From: Verrucomicrobiaceae bacterium
GTDB taxonomy: Bacteria; Verrucomicrobiota; Verrucomicrobiia; Verrucomicrobiales; Verrucomicrobiaceae
Assembly: GCA_019694165.1 (NCBI GenBank)
Contig: JAIBCL010000006.1
Coordinates: forward strand, 1-64,000
Direction: 5' to 3'
DNA: 64,000 nt
The notes beneath the pieces were generated by a model that was not told the origin of the DNA, did not search any database, and saw only the letters and a list, made by a program, of their open reading frames with translations. A program made the position numbers and the translations under genes. Every line of letters starts with the position of its first letter. The first letter of the stretch is position 1. This document shows, piece after piece, positions 36,701-45,899 of this stretch.

Positions 36701-39700
36701 CGTTGAAGCGATAGCCGTTTACGAAGTAAGAGCCATCGGGATTGAGGAAGGTGCCAATCGGATTCCCCGACTTCGGGGTCACGAGCACCGCGCCCGGCAT
36801 GAGTGCGTATCGAGCTGGCAGGAGCGTGTAAACACCAGCCGCGAGAGCATTGCTGCCACTAAGATAGACGCGATCACCAGCCTGAATTGTACTGTTCACG
36901 TAGCCAGGATCGCCGCTGAAGGCCGAGGACGTGCTGCTGAACGGCGCGTAAGGCGAGACGTTCGAGTCGTAGCCCGGTATCACCGCGAAGCTGCCACTGG
37001 AGGCGAGGATGTCCGTGCTGCCGCCATTGCCCTTCACCCACGAATATGCGAGCAAGTCACCGCCTCCCGAGATGTCCACGAGAGATCCAGCCTCGGTGGT
37101 CACACTTGCTCCGGAAAGCCTGATCGATTTCCCAGAGATGCCGCCAGCCGTGATGTTCAGGCCGGTCGGATCGATCCACGATGCGCCGCTGTCCACCACG
37201 AGACCGTAAGGTATGAGCGATGCCTGCCCCGTCACGGGATCAACAGCGGAGACTGACGTGATGCTGCCAGCGGAAAGCGTGAGCTGCTGCGTGACGGGCA
37301 CGGCAGAATTGGTCAAAAGATTAACGGGAGCCGTGCCGGTGCCGTCCCAGCCGATATTGATGTTCCCGATCGGTGCGCGCAGCACGCCGCCTTGATTGAT
37401 GATGGAGCCGTAAATGTTCAGCGTGCCACCAGCGGAGAGCGGCAGGCTCCTTTGCACGCCCGACGAAGCGATGGTGACCGAGCCAGGCTGCGTTACATCG
37501 TTCACTTTGTAATCGTAGGCGACGATGGTGAAGGTGGATGCCGTCGTCGGATAAATCTGTCCGGCGGTGAGAGTCAGATTGCCGGCGATGTTGAAGACGC
37601 CGTTGCCGCGGATGTCGTTCTTCGCGTAGAGATTCGCCGTGCCGATGTTTTGCAGCGAGAGCGTGCCGATGTCGAGATTGTCGGAGGTGATGTTCAGCAC
37701 TCCTGTCCCGTAGGTCGGAAGGAAATAGCTCTTATCCACGGCACCGCCCGCCACTGAGAAGAATGGCGTCTGCACTTCCTCCGGCAGCATCGGCGTGGTG
37801 AAGGGTCTGCCGATGGCGACGTAGGGCGCGGCGAGATTCACGGTGGAGTCTGCCTGAATGATGCCGCCGAGGCCCACCTTCAGAGAACCGCGCGCCGAGA
37901 TATTCACGGGACCGCGAAACTCAACGTTCCCATCGAGGGTGAGTGAATCGAAACCGCCGCTGAGGAAGGAATTCGCTCCGAAGTATCCGACCGCCGTGAT
38001 CGCATTGCCATTGGCATCCATGATCGCTTGTCCGATCGGTGACTTGTCGGATTTGAAGGTCGGGAAGCTCAAGGACGAAGCGTCCTGCGCCACCACAAGA
38101 TTGATCGCTTTGTCATCGCGATCGCCGAATCGCCCGGACGCGAGCGACAACGTGCCGCCCGTGGCCGTCGGTCCGCCAGCATCGCCCTTTAGCGTCGCGC
38201 GCGTGAAGAGAAACTCTCCGCCCTTCATCGCGATGGAGCCGCCGTTGCTGTCGATCTGCGTTGGCACACCGAGAGACGCATAGAGTGGTGAGGTGATGCC
38301 GCTGGTAAGCGGAACGATGCGATTGTTCGCCATCGGATCGGCCAGCATCGCATCGAGATTCAGATACGACGGATGCACGTCGAGCACGGCGCTCGTGCCG
38401 GACACGTCGAGCAACGCACCGGCATCGGCCACGATGTTGCCAGAGATCTTGATGCTGCCGCCCGGTAGCACGTAGCCTGTGTTTCGACCGAACGGATCAA
38501 GCAGATTCACCGTCGTGCCCGCCGTGGACAGAGAGCTGCCGGGGCCGAGATAAACCGTGGGCGACACGATCACTTCGCCTCGCACAGGGAACTTGTCCGA
38601 TGCGCTGATGGTGATGCTTCCACCCGGAGCCGTGACGGATCCGAGAATGGAAACCGTCTGTCCTTCAAAGCTGACCGAAGCGAGCGGATCAGTTTTGATG
38701 CGCGCTCCAGCACCCATCACGATGTCGCTGCGCACTTTGAGAATCGGAGCTGCCGTTGCTTCCGTCTGCACGCCAGGGAGGGTTTGGAAGCTCAGGCTCA
38801 CGGGCGAGCGATAACCGACGGGTTTCAAAATCGTGGTGACGCCGAAGGTGTCGCTGTCAGCGGGATTCGGAATCGCCAGCAAACTCTGAGCCACCGGCTC
38901 GATCACCGTGCCCGGTGCGATCGCGACGGCAGGCGCATACTGCTCAGGCGCGATCGGGTCCGTCGGATTCAAATCCGCGCCGATGCCGATAAGCGTGAAT
39001 TTGGTGAAGCCACCCGTGCTGAAGAAGCCTGGGTGCAACAACAGCGTGTTTGGATAAGTGGCCACTCCGCCGACTTGAATCAATTGCGCCTGCAAGGTGA
39101 GCGAACCGCCTTGTGCACCCGAATAAGCGCGAAGCGTGCTGCCGAGATTGAAGGTGCCACCGAGCACGGACGGATGATTGATGTCCTTGCCCGCCTTGAT
39201 GCTGATGCTGCCGCCATTGCCATACGTGAGCTTGCCGAGCTGATTCATGAGCACACCGCCTGATGCATCGATCACACTTCCAGCCGCGAGGTCAGCATTG
39301 AACGCCTCAATTGCGACTGAGCCGCCCGCCAGCGTGCTGCGAGTCTGCACATGATCGGCATCCACTCGCACACTTACGCCGAGCGGTTGGGTGAAGGGAG
39401 CTGGAGCATTGAGGCGATCGTCAATCAAGAGACCTGCCACATCGATGCTGCTGCCCGCGCCGAGCGTGAACGTGCCACGCCCCGCAACCGGATCTTCGGA
39501 CGTGAGCGTCTGGAGATAAGGCGAGACGTTGTAAGCCTTCAGCGTTATCGAGCCTGCCGGTGCTTTGAGCGAGCCGAGCACGGCGATGTTCTTGCCTGAA
39601 AGCGTGATCGATCCAGCGGGCGGGGCCGCCAGCTCGACATTCGCCGGCACGACGACATCGCCATCGCTGTTCTCGACGGTGAGCGAGCCAAAGCCGTTCT

Positions 39701-42119
39701 TCGTCATCAACTCGGGAGACAGGATGACCTGCGATTTGCGATCATCCCGAAGTGCGCGAGGCGTGCCCGTTTCATCGAGCGAGAATGCATCAGCGGCAGC
39801 CAGCGAACCTCCATTTTGAAACGTGATCGACGGCGGTGTCGGCGCGATGCTGAATAGCGTGCCGCCCGTGAGCATCTGCTGTGAAGTGAACTTCAGCGCC
39901 AGGCTGCTCTGCTGCGGATTCACCTCGCGCTGACGCGGTCCCGCGACGGTGTTGCCGCGCATTTCGCCATCGAGTGCCATCGCCGGAGCCTGGATGTCGA
40001 TCTTCCCTCCGTTCGCACCTTGCACATAGTCTTGCTCGTAGTGCCTCCCGCTCATCCACGGCACGTTGTAGGTCTTCGTCACACCCCAACGCGATGACCC
40101 GGTGGTGAACTGCCCGGTATAGAGGCCGTCATAGACCTGATCCGGCGTCGCTTTCGACACATCGATCAAGTTCCCGCCCATCAACACGCGTGAGGTCTGC
40201 ACCCAGCCGCCCTGATAATTCATGAAGCCGCCCGACACATCGACGATCGAGCCCTTTTGCATCACGACCGATTCGCCAGCGGAAATGGAGACTGATCCGC
40301 CATCGACGGTCAGTTCCCCTGCTGTGCGCTGAATGAGACCGACGTAGCCGCTCAAGTCGGCGAGTGGCGTGCCATACCAGGTCTTTCCGTTGTAGGTGCC
40401 AGTTTGGCGAAGATCGACAGTGAGCGTCGGACCGCGCAGCACTCCCGTTCTTTGCACGGGCGAGTCAGCGAGCTCTGCTCCGCGCAGTTCCACCGACAAA
40501 ATGTACTCTGCCATCGCGACGAGAATGTCCGTCGAGCCCGCGACATTGATCATCGCACCCGAATCGAGATAGACCTGGCCGCTGGATTTGACGAACCGGC
40601 TGTCGATCAGGCCGGAGCCCACCGAGAATGTGCTCCACACGCCCGCGCTGACGGTGACATTCGCATTCGGGGCGAGCAGCGTGGAGTTCGCACCGAAATG
40701 CACGGCCTGCCCCTGCACGTTCACCTGCGAGAGAATCGGCAGCTTGGTGCCCACGGCCTTTTCCGTGCTCGCCCACTCCGGCAGGATCTGCATCACACTT
40801 CCTGCGCCGACGGTGACTGTTCCCGAGCTTTGATTGATGTAGGGAAGACCGAAAGCGGTGTTCGTGGAGTCATAACGCGAGTTCGGCGTTGCGTTGTAGT
40901 TTGCGAGAAGATCAATGCGTCCGTTGAGGGAGACAGATGTCGAGCCGTCGATGCCGCCATTCTGATTGACGTTCTTGCCCGCCATCGTCGCATTGCCACG
41001 GAAGATTTCGATGAGACCGTCATTCGTTGCCGTGCCCGCGTATTCACCGAGTGCGGCATCGGTCACCGCGCCGATGTAAACATCGAGCCCGCGCAAACTC
41101 GCATCATTGCTGCTGTGCGCTTCGACACCGACCTGCAAGCCAGCGGCGAGGATGGTCTGGCCGTCGGGGGTGGAGATGGTGCCGGAGTTTTTCACGTTTG
41201 GGCCGACGAGCATGACGCGTCCGCCGACGTGATCGGAGGTGGTGGGCGCGGTAATTTGTGCGCCGGGCTGCACGACGACATCTCCGCTGCGACCATCGGG
41301 CGTGTTTGCCTTTGGCGGTGTGAACGCTGGTGTTCCCTTGGCACCGGCGGGCAAAGCGATGGCGGAGAACAAGTACTGCAAATCAGGATTATTGAGCAAC
41401 CCCTGTGAGATGAGGTTGTCATTAATCGGCAGCGACGACGCGACGAGCGTGTGGACGTTCACGTGGCTGCTGCCGCCGAAGATGATGCCGTTTTGGTTGA
41501 TGATATAGACCTGCCCCTGTGCGTTGATGGAGCCGAGAATTTGCGAAGGCCGTCCGCTGGGGTCGTTGACCTTGTTGAAGGCGATCCACTCCCCGACCTG
41601 CGCGCCTCCAGCGCTCTGATCGAAATTCACCGTCGTATTTTTGCCGATGTTGAACGTGCGCCAGTTCAGCACCGCTTGCTGTTCCGTCTGCGTGATGTTC
41701 ACCGTCCCCCTGCTTTGAGACGGCAGCGACGCGCCCTTCCATAATGCGGGATTGTTCGTCACGGCGGGATCGATTTCCAGTCCATCGACAGCCAGACCGT
41801 TAGGAACCATCGGTAGTAGTTCACCAGGGTGGTTCGGATCGGCACCGAGGCTGTTTGGGCCGGCCTTTGCCGCATTGCGCGCCGATTCCTGCATCGCACG
41901 GATGGCCGTGAGCGCGCCGGTGGTCCGGGCGAGTGCGTCCTTGGCGTTGTTGCGCAGCGCGTCGGTGGCCGATGCGGTGGCAGCATCGGACGCGGATGTC
42001 GGATTGCGCTTCATCGTGGCGGCTCCGCCGCGCAGGAGATCGCCCGCGTGAGCGACAGGGCACACGGCGGCGAGCAGGGCGAAGAGGATTCCGCGGCGAA
42101 GCGTGGCCGTCGATGACAT
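30738..42119 (-). CDS. Giant filamentous-haemagglutinin-like exoprotein (TpsA), DUF3739 type
   Basis: The 3793-residue product is the exported partner of a two-partner secretion system. A Sec signal covers about residues 1-25 (cleavage after AHA). The TPS secretion domain follows, with NWRTFNIGKNTTVNFDQ (152-168) and NQNGIIFGG (208-216), the latter a variant of the NPNGI motif. The bulk is a very long parallel beta-helix built from variable G-S-I-x-I/L and A-G-A-x-I/V repeats. The last 250 residues match the DUF3739 region (GGDIMIWSSTGNIAAG, NVDLIAPVGVVDAGDAGIR), then an acidic-basic tail. Expected role is adhesion or a surface fibre. It ends the operon begun by its TpsB transporter. Confidence 0.9.
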   Translation of the reverse strand: MSSTATLRRGILFALLAAVCPVAHAGDLLRGGAATMKRNPTSASDAATASATDALRNNAKDALARTTGALTAIRAMQESARNAAKAGPNSLGADPNHPGELLPMVPNGLAVDGLEIDPAVTNNPALWKGASLPSQSRGTVNITQTEQQAVLNWRTFNIGKNTTVNFDQSAGGAQVGEWIAFNKVNDPSGRPSQILGSINAQGQVYIINQNGIIFGGSSHVNVHTLVASSLPINDNLISQGLLNNPDLQYLFSAIALPAGAKGTPAFTPPKANTPDGRSGDVVVQPGAQITAPTTSDHVGGRVMLVGPNVKNSGTISTPDGQTILAAGLQVGVEAHSSNDASLRGLDVYIGAVTDAALGEYAGTATNDGLIEIFRGNATMAGKNVNQNGGIDGSTSVSLNGRIDLLANYNATPNSRYDSTNTAFGLPYINQSSGTVTVGAGSVMQILPEWASTEKAVGTKLPILSQVNVQGQAVHFGANSTLLAPNANVTVSAGVWSTFSVGSGLIDSRFVKSSGQVYLDSGAMINVAGSTDILVAMAEYILSVELRGAELADSPVQRTGVLRGPTLTVDLRQTGTYNGKTWYGTPLADLSGYVGLIQRTAGELTVDGGSVSISAGESVVMQKGSIVDVSGGFMNYQGGWVQTSRVLMGGNLIDVSKATPDQVYDGLYTGQFTTGSSRWGVTKTYNVPWMSGRHYEQDYVQGANGGKIDIQAPAMALDGEMRGNTVAGPRQREVNPQQSSLALKFTSQQMLTGGTLFSIAPTPPSITFQNGGSLAAADAFSLDETGTPRALRDDRKSQVILSPELMTKNGFGSLTVENSDGDVVVPANVELAAPPAGSITLSGKNIAVLGSLKAPAGSITLKAYNVSPYLQTLTSEDPVAGRGTFTLGAGSSIDVAGLLIDDRLNAPAPFTQPLGVSVRVDADHVQTRSTLAGGSVAIEAFNADLAAGSVIDASGGVLMNQLGKLTYGNGGSISIKAGKDINHPSVLGGTFNLGSTLRAYSGAQGGSLTLQAQLIQVGGVATYPNTLLLHPGFFSTGGFTKFTLIGIGADLNPTDPIAPEQYAPAVAIAPGTVIEPVAQSLLAIPNPADSDTFGVTTILKPVGYRSPVSLSFQTLPGVQTEATAAPILKVRSDIVMGAGARIKTDPLASVSFEGQTVSILGSVTAPGGSITISASDKFPVRGEVIVSPTVYLGPGSSLSTAGTTVNLLDPFGRNTGYVLPGGSIKISGNIVADAGALLDVSGTSAVLDVHPSYLNLDAMLADPMANNRIVPLTSGITSPLYASLGVPTQIDSNGGSIAMKGGEFLFTRATLKGDAGGPTATGGTLSLASGRFGDRDDKAINLVVAQDASSLSFPTFKSDKSPIGQAIMDANGNAITAVGYFGANSFLSGGFDSLTLDGNVEFRGPVNISARGSLKVGLGGIIQADSTVNLAAPYVAIGRPFTTPMLPEEVQTPFFSVAGGAVDKSYFLPTYGTGVLNITSDNLDIGTLSLQNIGTANLYAKNDIRGNGVFNIAGNLTLTAGQIYPTTASTFTIVAYDYKVNDVTQPGSVTIASSGVQRSLPLSAGGTLNIYGSIINQGGVLRAPIGNINIGWDGTGTAPVNLLTNSAVPVTQQLTLSAGSITSVSAVDPVTGQASLIPYGLVVDSGASWIDPTGLNITAGGISGKSIRLSGASVTTEAGSLVDISGGGDLLAYSWVKGNGGSTDILASSGSFAVIPGYDSNVSPYAPFSSTSSAFSGDPGYVNSTIQAGDRVYLSGSNALAAGVYTLLPARYALMPGAVLVTPKSGNPIGTFLNPDGSYFVNGYRFNDLNSSRDVSSLYSRFEVASYSVVSQRATYERYYANTFLRDSAIKLDSPVPRLPIDGGYLLFSSTQAMSLQGDVYGMSKAGGRGGQIDISTPIDIVIGGAGASGQTGKLVLDSALVSRWGAESLLIGGYRAFGRDSTTVKVTANNITVDNAGAPLTGPEIILAATKTLTLTDGAQILQSGSMGGAADLLVFGDSAVVGSGNGTMLRVSSDPNAQIFRNSVTVPADFPTQIVPKMTIGAGATVSGQSIILDSTYATSLDASASILGSAISLNSGRISIQLDNPGALNPTVGLVLSGSALAGLQNAQSLSLLSYTTLDIYGTGQFSSAGKLALHAGSIRGFNNGGGQVTFTAGDITLDNSANAEAPASAAKLSGTLAFVGDTIRLGQGTLNIDQYANLLLTASGGIIAKGTGSLVAQGAVTATTPVITAEKSASHGITAGGALSLVKSGTTAAVTGGLGSSLSFQGASITADTDVLLPSGLLKMQALTGNVSVGGRLDVGGTAQTFYDLIQYTDAGSITLAADNGSVQIKDGGVINVAAHPDLGNAGTFTVSAPKGSFVLGGTVSGQGGAGGKGGSFNLDTGTLASFSSLTTVLNNGSFNESRTLRVHSGNVTVDGVSKTKNFILSTDGGSITVTGTIDASGTTGGTIDLKASGSVTLNAGAILDASAQTFSNSGKGGAVYLEAGSEINGVINTAALVDVKTGSLINLSVASNTADSAKFGQFTGSLHIRAPQVAAANELQINPINGTILGASKIEVEGYKLYDITGSGVIINTGANNIQTQVKNNGNTFGAAATNITSRILANNAGLSSVLVVMPGAEIINRTGNITLGSSASSPVVNDWNLATFRFGTKNAPGVLTLKAAGDVVFYNALSDGFDVNGATSTNALEKLWTAPLLAQSSTLPVNAQSWSYRITSGADFSGADFRNVISMTSLPSNSGSILIGQNAGQATVSGGSNATTRSAINPSNSTNANTGSNRFQVIRTGSGDITVTAGRDVQLLNQFATIYTAGTQVASPTTVFTAGDFVTPIVSSNNTPAQTGLGALQQNYFAQYSMAGGNVVVAAQQDIKHLTKDNAGNLILDSSRQLPENWLYRRGYVDPATGQYGNSGVFQSITVQVNDPSASTSWWVDFSNFFSGVGALGGGDVTLNAGRDIQNVDAHTPTNARAPSGTPDASKILELGGGDLSLDAGRNIDGGVYYVERGTGTLKAGGSITTNSTRSPSLGRLSGSATPIIESELTWLPTTLFAGKTIFNVSARGDVLLGPVANVFWLPQGQQNRYWYKTYFSTHSSTSAVNVSSIGGNVTLRESASINGSTTPTSLLRLWEEKELLLNSNSAANYQPWLRLSETSVGSQFDTLYSVMPSSLRVTAFSGDVNVTGDLTLFPSATGTLQIVAGGAINGLAPTGTSTDLTGQRITYWTSSTINVSDANPASIPGVASPYAYFNISGKATSQRSTTSTDFLSFIKKKFIESGSSTGAFATIQSKQNLHASGPLHAKDTEPVRLYSGTGSLSGLTLFSPKAASIFSGQDITDVSLYIQNVRDSDVSVVSSGRDIVLYNPNSQLRVKSQTGLNRLASNEPVEAGDIQISGPGTLEVLAGRNLDLGSGANNADGTGVGIVSIGNARNPYLPFDGSDIRVAAGLGVAGGLNAGGFDFDAFISTIIGGSNGSRYLSELTDPLTVDKFNALSPDEQWRRSLSVLFLALRDAGRDHSNVGATYDGGFAAIKALFSKDKYTGDISLTAREIKTRVGGDISILAPGGKLSVGIDRPDGQSLEQGVLTERGGSINIFANGNVDLGTSRIFTLRGGDIMIWSSTGNIAAGASSKTVQSAPPTRVVIDPQSGNVQTDLSGLATGGGIGVLDTVVGVPPGNVDLIAPVGVVDAGDAGIRSSGNLNIAATAVLNASNISVAGTSTGTPSAPAVSAPNIGGLAAASSAAGSNSSAADSAAKAATKAQQATPQKEPLPSIINVEVIGYGGGEGEPEGDDEQKKKRGAGL

Positions 42120-42141
42120 GGGCAGTCGGTCTTTGGAAAGG

Positions 42142-43053
42142 CTATTTGGCCTCGGCGCTCTTCGGCAGGATCTGCGAGAGGGCGAGTTCGTTGACGGCGA
42201 CGGGATTGGCCTTCAAAAGCGCGGCGAGATGTGCCTGCTGGTTTTCGCGCGTCTTGTCGGCGCGCATCTGGCGGACGAGCTGCGGGCGGATCTGCACGAG
42301 CGTGGGCGTGTGCGCTTCGCGGATGTCGGTGACCTTGATGATGTGCCAGCCGTCGTCGAGACGGATGGGATCGGAGACCAAATTGACGGCGAGCTTCGGA
42401 AGCTGCGCGCGGATTTCCGGCTGTATCTGCGCGTCGGCGAGCCAGCCGATTTCTCCGCCGTTCTTCACGCTGGCGGCGTCTTCGCTGTGCGCAGCGGCGA
42501 GCGCGGCAAAGTCAGCGTTCGGCTTCTTCAACGCTTCACGGACGACGGCGAGCTTGAGCTTGGCATCGGAACGCGCGGTGGCGTCGGCGGTATTGAGTTC
42601 GGCGATGTAGATTTGCGAGAGACGATAAGTCTTCGGCACGAGCAGCGAGGGCTTCGCGGCTTCGTAGGCGGCTTTCAACTCGTCTTCGCCCGGATAGTTG
42701 TCCGGCGGTTGCGAGATGGACTGCAGATAGGTTTCGGTGATGGCGCTTTCGCGCACGCGCTGGAGCTGGAGGGCGATGTCGGGCTTTTCATCCCACTTCT
42801 TTTCGAGCGCCTCTTTCAAAACGAGCCGCTGCACGAGCAGGGCGCGCACCATCGTGTTGAGCTGCGCGGAGTCCTTGGCGATCGACTGCTTCTCGGCATC
42901 ACCAAGAGGCGCGAGCGCGGCGCGGATGTCTTCGATCTTGATCTCCGTGTCGCCGATGCGGCCGACGATGTTCGCTTTGTCCGCGTGTTCCTCCGCAGTG
43001 GCGGGGATGCAGAGCAAGAGGACTGTGATGATGCAATGAGATGAGGAGTTCAT
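42142..43053 (-). CDS. PpiC/SurA-type parvulin peptidyl-prolyl isomerase
   Basis: The 303-residue protein has a short signal peptide (CIITVLLLCIPATAE). A SurA-N-like helical region follows (LVQRLVLKEALEKKWDEKPDI), then a parvulin domain around residues 140-245 (YRLSQIYIAELN, FAALAAAHSEDAASVKNGGEIGWL, VSDPIRLDDGWHIIKV). Periplasmic parvulins assist folding of outer-membrane and secreted proteins. Its position immediately before the giant exoprotein (22 bases) suggests it keeps that protein or the porin export-competent. It overlaps the coiled-coil gene by ATGA. Confidence 0.85.
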   Translation of the reverse strand: MNSSSHCIITVLLLCIPATAEEHADKANIVGRIGDTEIKIEDIRAALAPLGDAEKQSIAKDSAQLNTMVRALLVQRLVLKEALEKKWDEKPDIALQLQRVRESAITETYLQSISQPPDNYPGEDELKAAYEAAKPSLLVPKTYRLSQIYIAELNTADATARSDAKLKLAVVREALKKPNADFAALAAAHSEDAASVKNGGEIGWLADAQIQPEIRAQLPKLAVNLVSDPIRLDDGWHIIKVTDIREAHTPTLVQIRPQLVRQMRADKTRENQQAHLAALLKANPVAVNELALSQILPKSAEAK

Positions 43054-43853
43054 GTTTTCGCCTTGGTTTTCGCTGCGCTCGGAGCCTGCGCGGCAGGAGC
43101 CTGCACTTTTGCGGCATCCTCGGGTTTGGTTGGCGGAGCAGGCTCATTGGCTTTGTCGGCCTTGTTCTTCTTGTCCTCGGGCAGCGTGTTGTTGTAATCA
43201 GCGGGCCGGATTTTCTGCGCGACGAGCTTCTCCTCGTAGTTCTGCATGAGGTTCTGCAGCTTCACGCGGGTGATGCCGGTGAACGGCTCGCGCGCGGTGA
43301 GCGCAGTGCCGAGGCCGAACCCTTTGTAGCGGTCGAGGATTTCGTTGCCGATCTTGAACATCTCCGCGTTCTTCGCCTCGTTGTCGGCGACGCGGCGCTC
43401 GAGCACGACGACCTTGCCGGCGAGCACACTGCGCTCGGCCTCCTTCTTCTGCGCGATGGCGGCGGCCTTGCCGTAGCCGTCCTTCCACTTCGTGAGCGTC
43501 TGTTTCGTGCGGGCGAGATCCTGCTCGGTGTTCGCGACTTTCGAAGTCAGCTCGTTGATCGACTTGTCGGTCGCCGCCTTGTCTTCAGCGGTCTTCTTGC
43601 GCAGGGCGTCGAGCTGCTTCGTCAGGTCGGCGATCTTCTTCTCGTTCTCCGTCTTCGTCGTTTCGAGTTCGGCCTGCAGCGTCGCCTTCTCGGCTTCGAC
43701 GGTTTGGAGCTGCACCATCGTGGTGCGCAAAGTTTCGCGCATTTTCTTCAGCGCGGCCTCCATGGCGTTAGCCTGCTGCTGTTGTTGCGCATTCGCTGAT
43801 GTGACGATGCACAGCGCGACAGCGAGAGCGGTGGTTTTCAAAAATCGGTTCAT
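43050..43853 (-). CDS. Periplasmic coiled-coil protein
   Basis: The 267-residue product has a signal peptide ending at TSANA (about residue 22), a poly-Gln start, and a long coiled coil (residues 30-160, heptads such as LQTVEAEKATLQAELETTK and ADLTKQLDALRKKTAED). A short globular part (AREPFTGITRVKLQNLMQNY) and a Pro/Ala/Lys tail follow. It could be a rod-like periplasmic spacer or chaperone. It lies between the porin and the parvulin in the TPS/Ton operon and overlaps the parvulin by ATGA. Confidence 0.7.
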   Translation of the reverse strand: MNRFLKTTALAVALCIVTSANAQQQQQANAMEAALKKMRETLRTTMVQLQTVEAEKATLQAELETTKTENEKKIADLTKQLDALRKKTAEDKAATDKSINELTSKVANTEQDLARTKQTLTKWKDGYGKAAAIAQKKEAERSVLAGKVVVLERRVADNEAKNAEMFKIGNEILDRYKGFGLGTALTAREPFTGITRVKLQNLMQNYEEKLVAQKIRPADYNNTLPEDKKNKADKANEPAPPTKPEDAAKVQAPAAQAPSAAKTKAKT

Positions 43854-43865
43854 GAGGAGTCGCGA

Positions 43866-45881
43866 TCAAAACTTGGCTGACAGGTCGAACATGAGGATGT
43901 CCGCGCTGAGGGGCGGGCCGGCGATTTCATCGGCGCTCATCCAGCGCACGCCGATCTTCACGCGTGGCGAGAGCGCGACGGCGGCACCGATGGTGATGCC
44001 CTTGTGATTCGTGCCGCCGAGGCCGAAGTCGGAGTCGCTGAACGCATCGACGACGGCGTCTGACTCGACGTAGCGATAGCCGATGCTCGCATTCCAGTCC
44101 CAACGCTTCTCAAACTTGCCTTTGCCGACCTGAAGCTGCACGGACCACGCGGTGTCGCCGCCTTCGTATTTGCCGATACCGTTGACGTTGCCCTGCTCGA
44201 TGGCTCCGCGGTTGTTCACGGCGATCGCATCGACCGCTGCGGCGTCGAACTCGAGGTTCTTGGCGTATTCGCCGAGCAGCGAGATCTGATACGGCTCGAA
44301 GAAGTTGAAGTCGATGCGGCCGCTGTAGCTGGCGATCTTGAACGGTGTGGCGAGGCCGAAGTATTGGAACTGGTTCTTCGTGCCGTAGTCGTTGAGCGCG
44401 CTCGGGATGATGTTGCGCAGCGCCATGTAGGTGTTGCCTTTCTGCGCGAAGGACGGGCGTGTGTTGTCCGTGTTGCCCGCGTCATCGGCCGTGAGCGGCG
44501 TGTAAGGATCCGACAGCTTGCCTTCGACATCTTTGAAGTCGTAGTAAGACGCCGCGAGCTTGGCGACGACCTTGTCCTTGATGTTGAACTCGAAGCCTCC
44601 CTGCGCGGCGTAGAGCCATTTGTCGGTGCTCTCAAACTTGTCCGGCTGGTTCGAGGAGAAGTTGAAGTCGGTGTTGAAGATGGGGAACAGGCCGCCGGTG
44701 ATGAACGGCGTGATGCCGCGCAACACTTCGTATTTCGTGGTGAGAGCCACGCCGTCGAAGCCGAGATCCTCGTCCCACATCATCTCGCTCGTGGTGAAGA
44801 ACGGATTGTCGAAACGGCCCGCCATGAAGGCGAGGTTCTTGTTCGGCTTGCCGCCGAGTTCGTATTTGATGAACGCGCGGTCGAGCCAGATGGCATACTT
44901 GCTGAAGTTGCCGCCCTGGCCCTGGTTCGCGAGGCCGAAGCTCTGATTCGCGGAGACCGGCGTGCTGCTGTCGCCGGTGGCGAGGCGGATGCCAGCCGTA
45001 AAGCCATCACCCAGATTCACATCCATGCCGAGGCGCGCGCGCAAACGCAGACGCTGACGGTCTTCGTCCACGTTGAGCTGCGGGGAGAACACGGTGCCGG
45101 CGACGTCGAAGGGCTTGCCGGTGTTGATGGCGTTGAAGTTCGGGAACGAGCCGGTGTTGTCGTTGCCATCCGGGAACATGTTCATCTCGTAGCGCACGCG
45201 GATGTCGCCGAACCAACGGATGCGGTTCACCCAATCCGGGAATGCAGCAGCACCGGCCCACTTTTCATCGCGCGCCTGGGCGAGCACTTCGCTTTTGATC
45301 TCGTCGCGGATCTGCGCCTTCACGGACTCGGGCACATAGGCCACGCGCACGGTGCCGTCGCCGTTCGGTGCGATAGCGTCGCCTGCTTCGGCTTCTGCGC
45401 GCGCCTTGGCGGCATCAGCGATGGCTTGTTTGATCAACTCCTCCGCATCCTGATGCGTGAGCACGCCGCGTTCGACGAGACGGTTGATCAAATTGATCGT
45501 GACGTTCTGCGATGGCGTCTGCGCCTGCTGCGTCATCGTCGGCTCCGGCGTTGGAAGCGGGAGCTTGTCGATGGCGGGCAGTTCCGCGCCCGTCGCTGGA
45601 TCAGTGACCGCGAACAGGGCGGGCGTGGCGAGGTGCTCCTTGTCATCGAAGAGATCCACCGTGGCCGGCAGCGGCTCTCCCGCATCCTTCTTCGCGGATG
45701 GCGGTGCATCGGCAGATGCAGCCGCCGGCTTTGGTGTGGGCGATGCAGCCGTAGGCGCGGCAGGTTTTTCCTTCGCGGCTTCCGCGGCGCGCGAGGACAC
45801 GAGGCCGCTGCCGCACAGCGCAAAAATCAGCGCGAAGGCGAGACATGACGGAAGACGAAGTCGTGGATCAATGAGGAGCAT
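43866..45881 (-). CDS. Outer-membrane beta-barrel porin (putative porin family)
   Basis: The 671-residue protein has an N-terminal signal (to about residue 33). An Ala/Pro/Lys linker and a helical segment with NLINRLVERGVLTHQDAEELIKQAI (about 125-150) come next. From about residue 215 it is a beta barrel (IRWFGDIRVRYEMNMFPDG onward) with strictly alternating strands and a C-terminal Phe (MFDLSAKF), the BAM recognition signature. The layout fits the putative porin family (Porin_5-like). The N-terminal helix may be periplasmic and contact TonB or peptidoglycan. It lies 18 bases after the TonB gene. Confidence 0.85.
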   Translation of the reverse strand: MLLIDPRLRLPSCLAFALIFALCGSGLVSSRAAEAAKEKPAAPTAASPTPKPAAASADAPPSAKKDAGEPLPATVDLFDDKEHLATPALFAVTDPATGAELPAIDKLPLPTPEPTMTQQAQTPSQNVTINLINRLVERGVLTHQDAEELIKQAIADAAKARAEAEAGDAIAPNGDGTVRVAYVPESVKAQIRDEIKSEVLAQARDEKWAGAAAFPDWVNRIRWFGDIRVRYEMNMFPDGNDNTGSFPNFNAINTGKPFDVAGTVFSPQLNVDEDRQRLRLRARLGMDVNLGDGFTAGIRLATGDSSTPVSANQSFGLANQGQGGNFSKYAIWLDRAFIKYELGGKPNKNLAFMAGRFDNPFFTTSEMMWDEDLGFDGVALTTKYEVLRGITPFITGGLFPIFNTDFNFSSNQPDKFESTDKWLYAAQGGFEFNIKDKVVAKLAASYYDFKDVEGKLSDPYTPLTADDAGNTDNTRPSFAQKGNTYMALRNIIPSALNDYGTKNQFQYFGLATPFKIASYSGRIDFNFFEPYQISLLGEYAKNLEFDAAAVDAIAVNNRGAIEQGNVNGIGKYEGGDTAWSVQLQVGKGKFEKRWDWNASIGYRYVESDAVVDAFSDSDFGLGGTNHKGITIGAAVALSPRVKIGVRWMSADEIAGPPLSADILMFDLSAKF

Positions 45882-45899
45882 GTGAGGAGTCGTATCAGA

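Noticed and set aside
31965-41408. Many plus-strand frames of 80-330 codons
   Set aside because: All are antisense to the giant exoprotein gene, whose frame is unbroken for 11.4 kb. Their compositions (Arg/Asp/Ala-rich or Pro/Ser/Val-rich) are typical shadows.
44364-45848. A 494-codon plus-strand frame
   Set aside because: Antisense to the porin gene, which has signal peptide, barrel strands and terminal Phe. The antisense product is Glu/Val/Arg/His-rich without domains.
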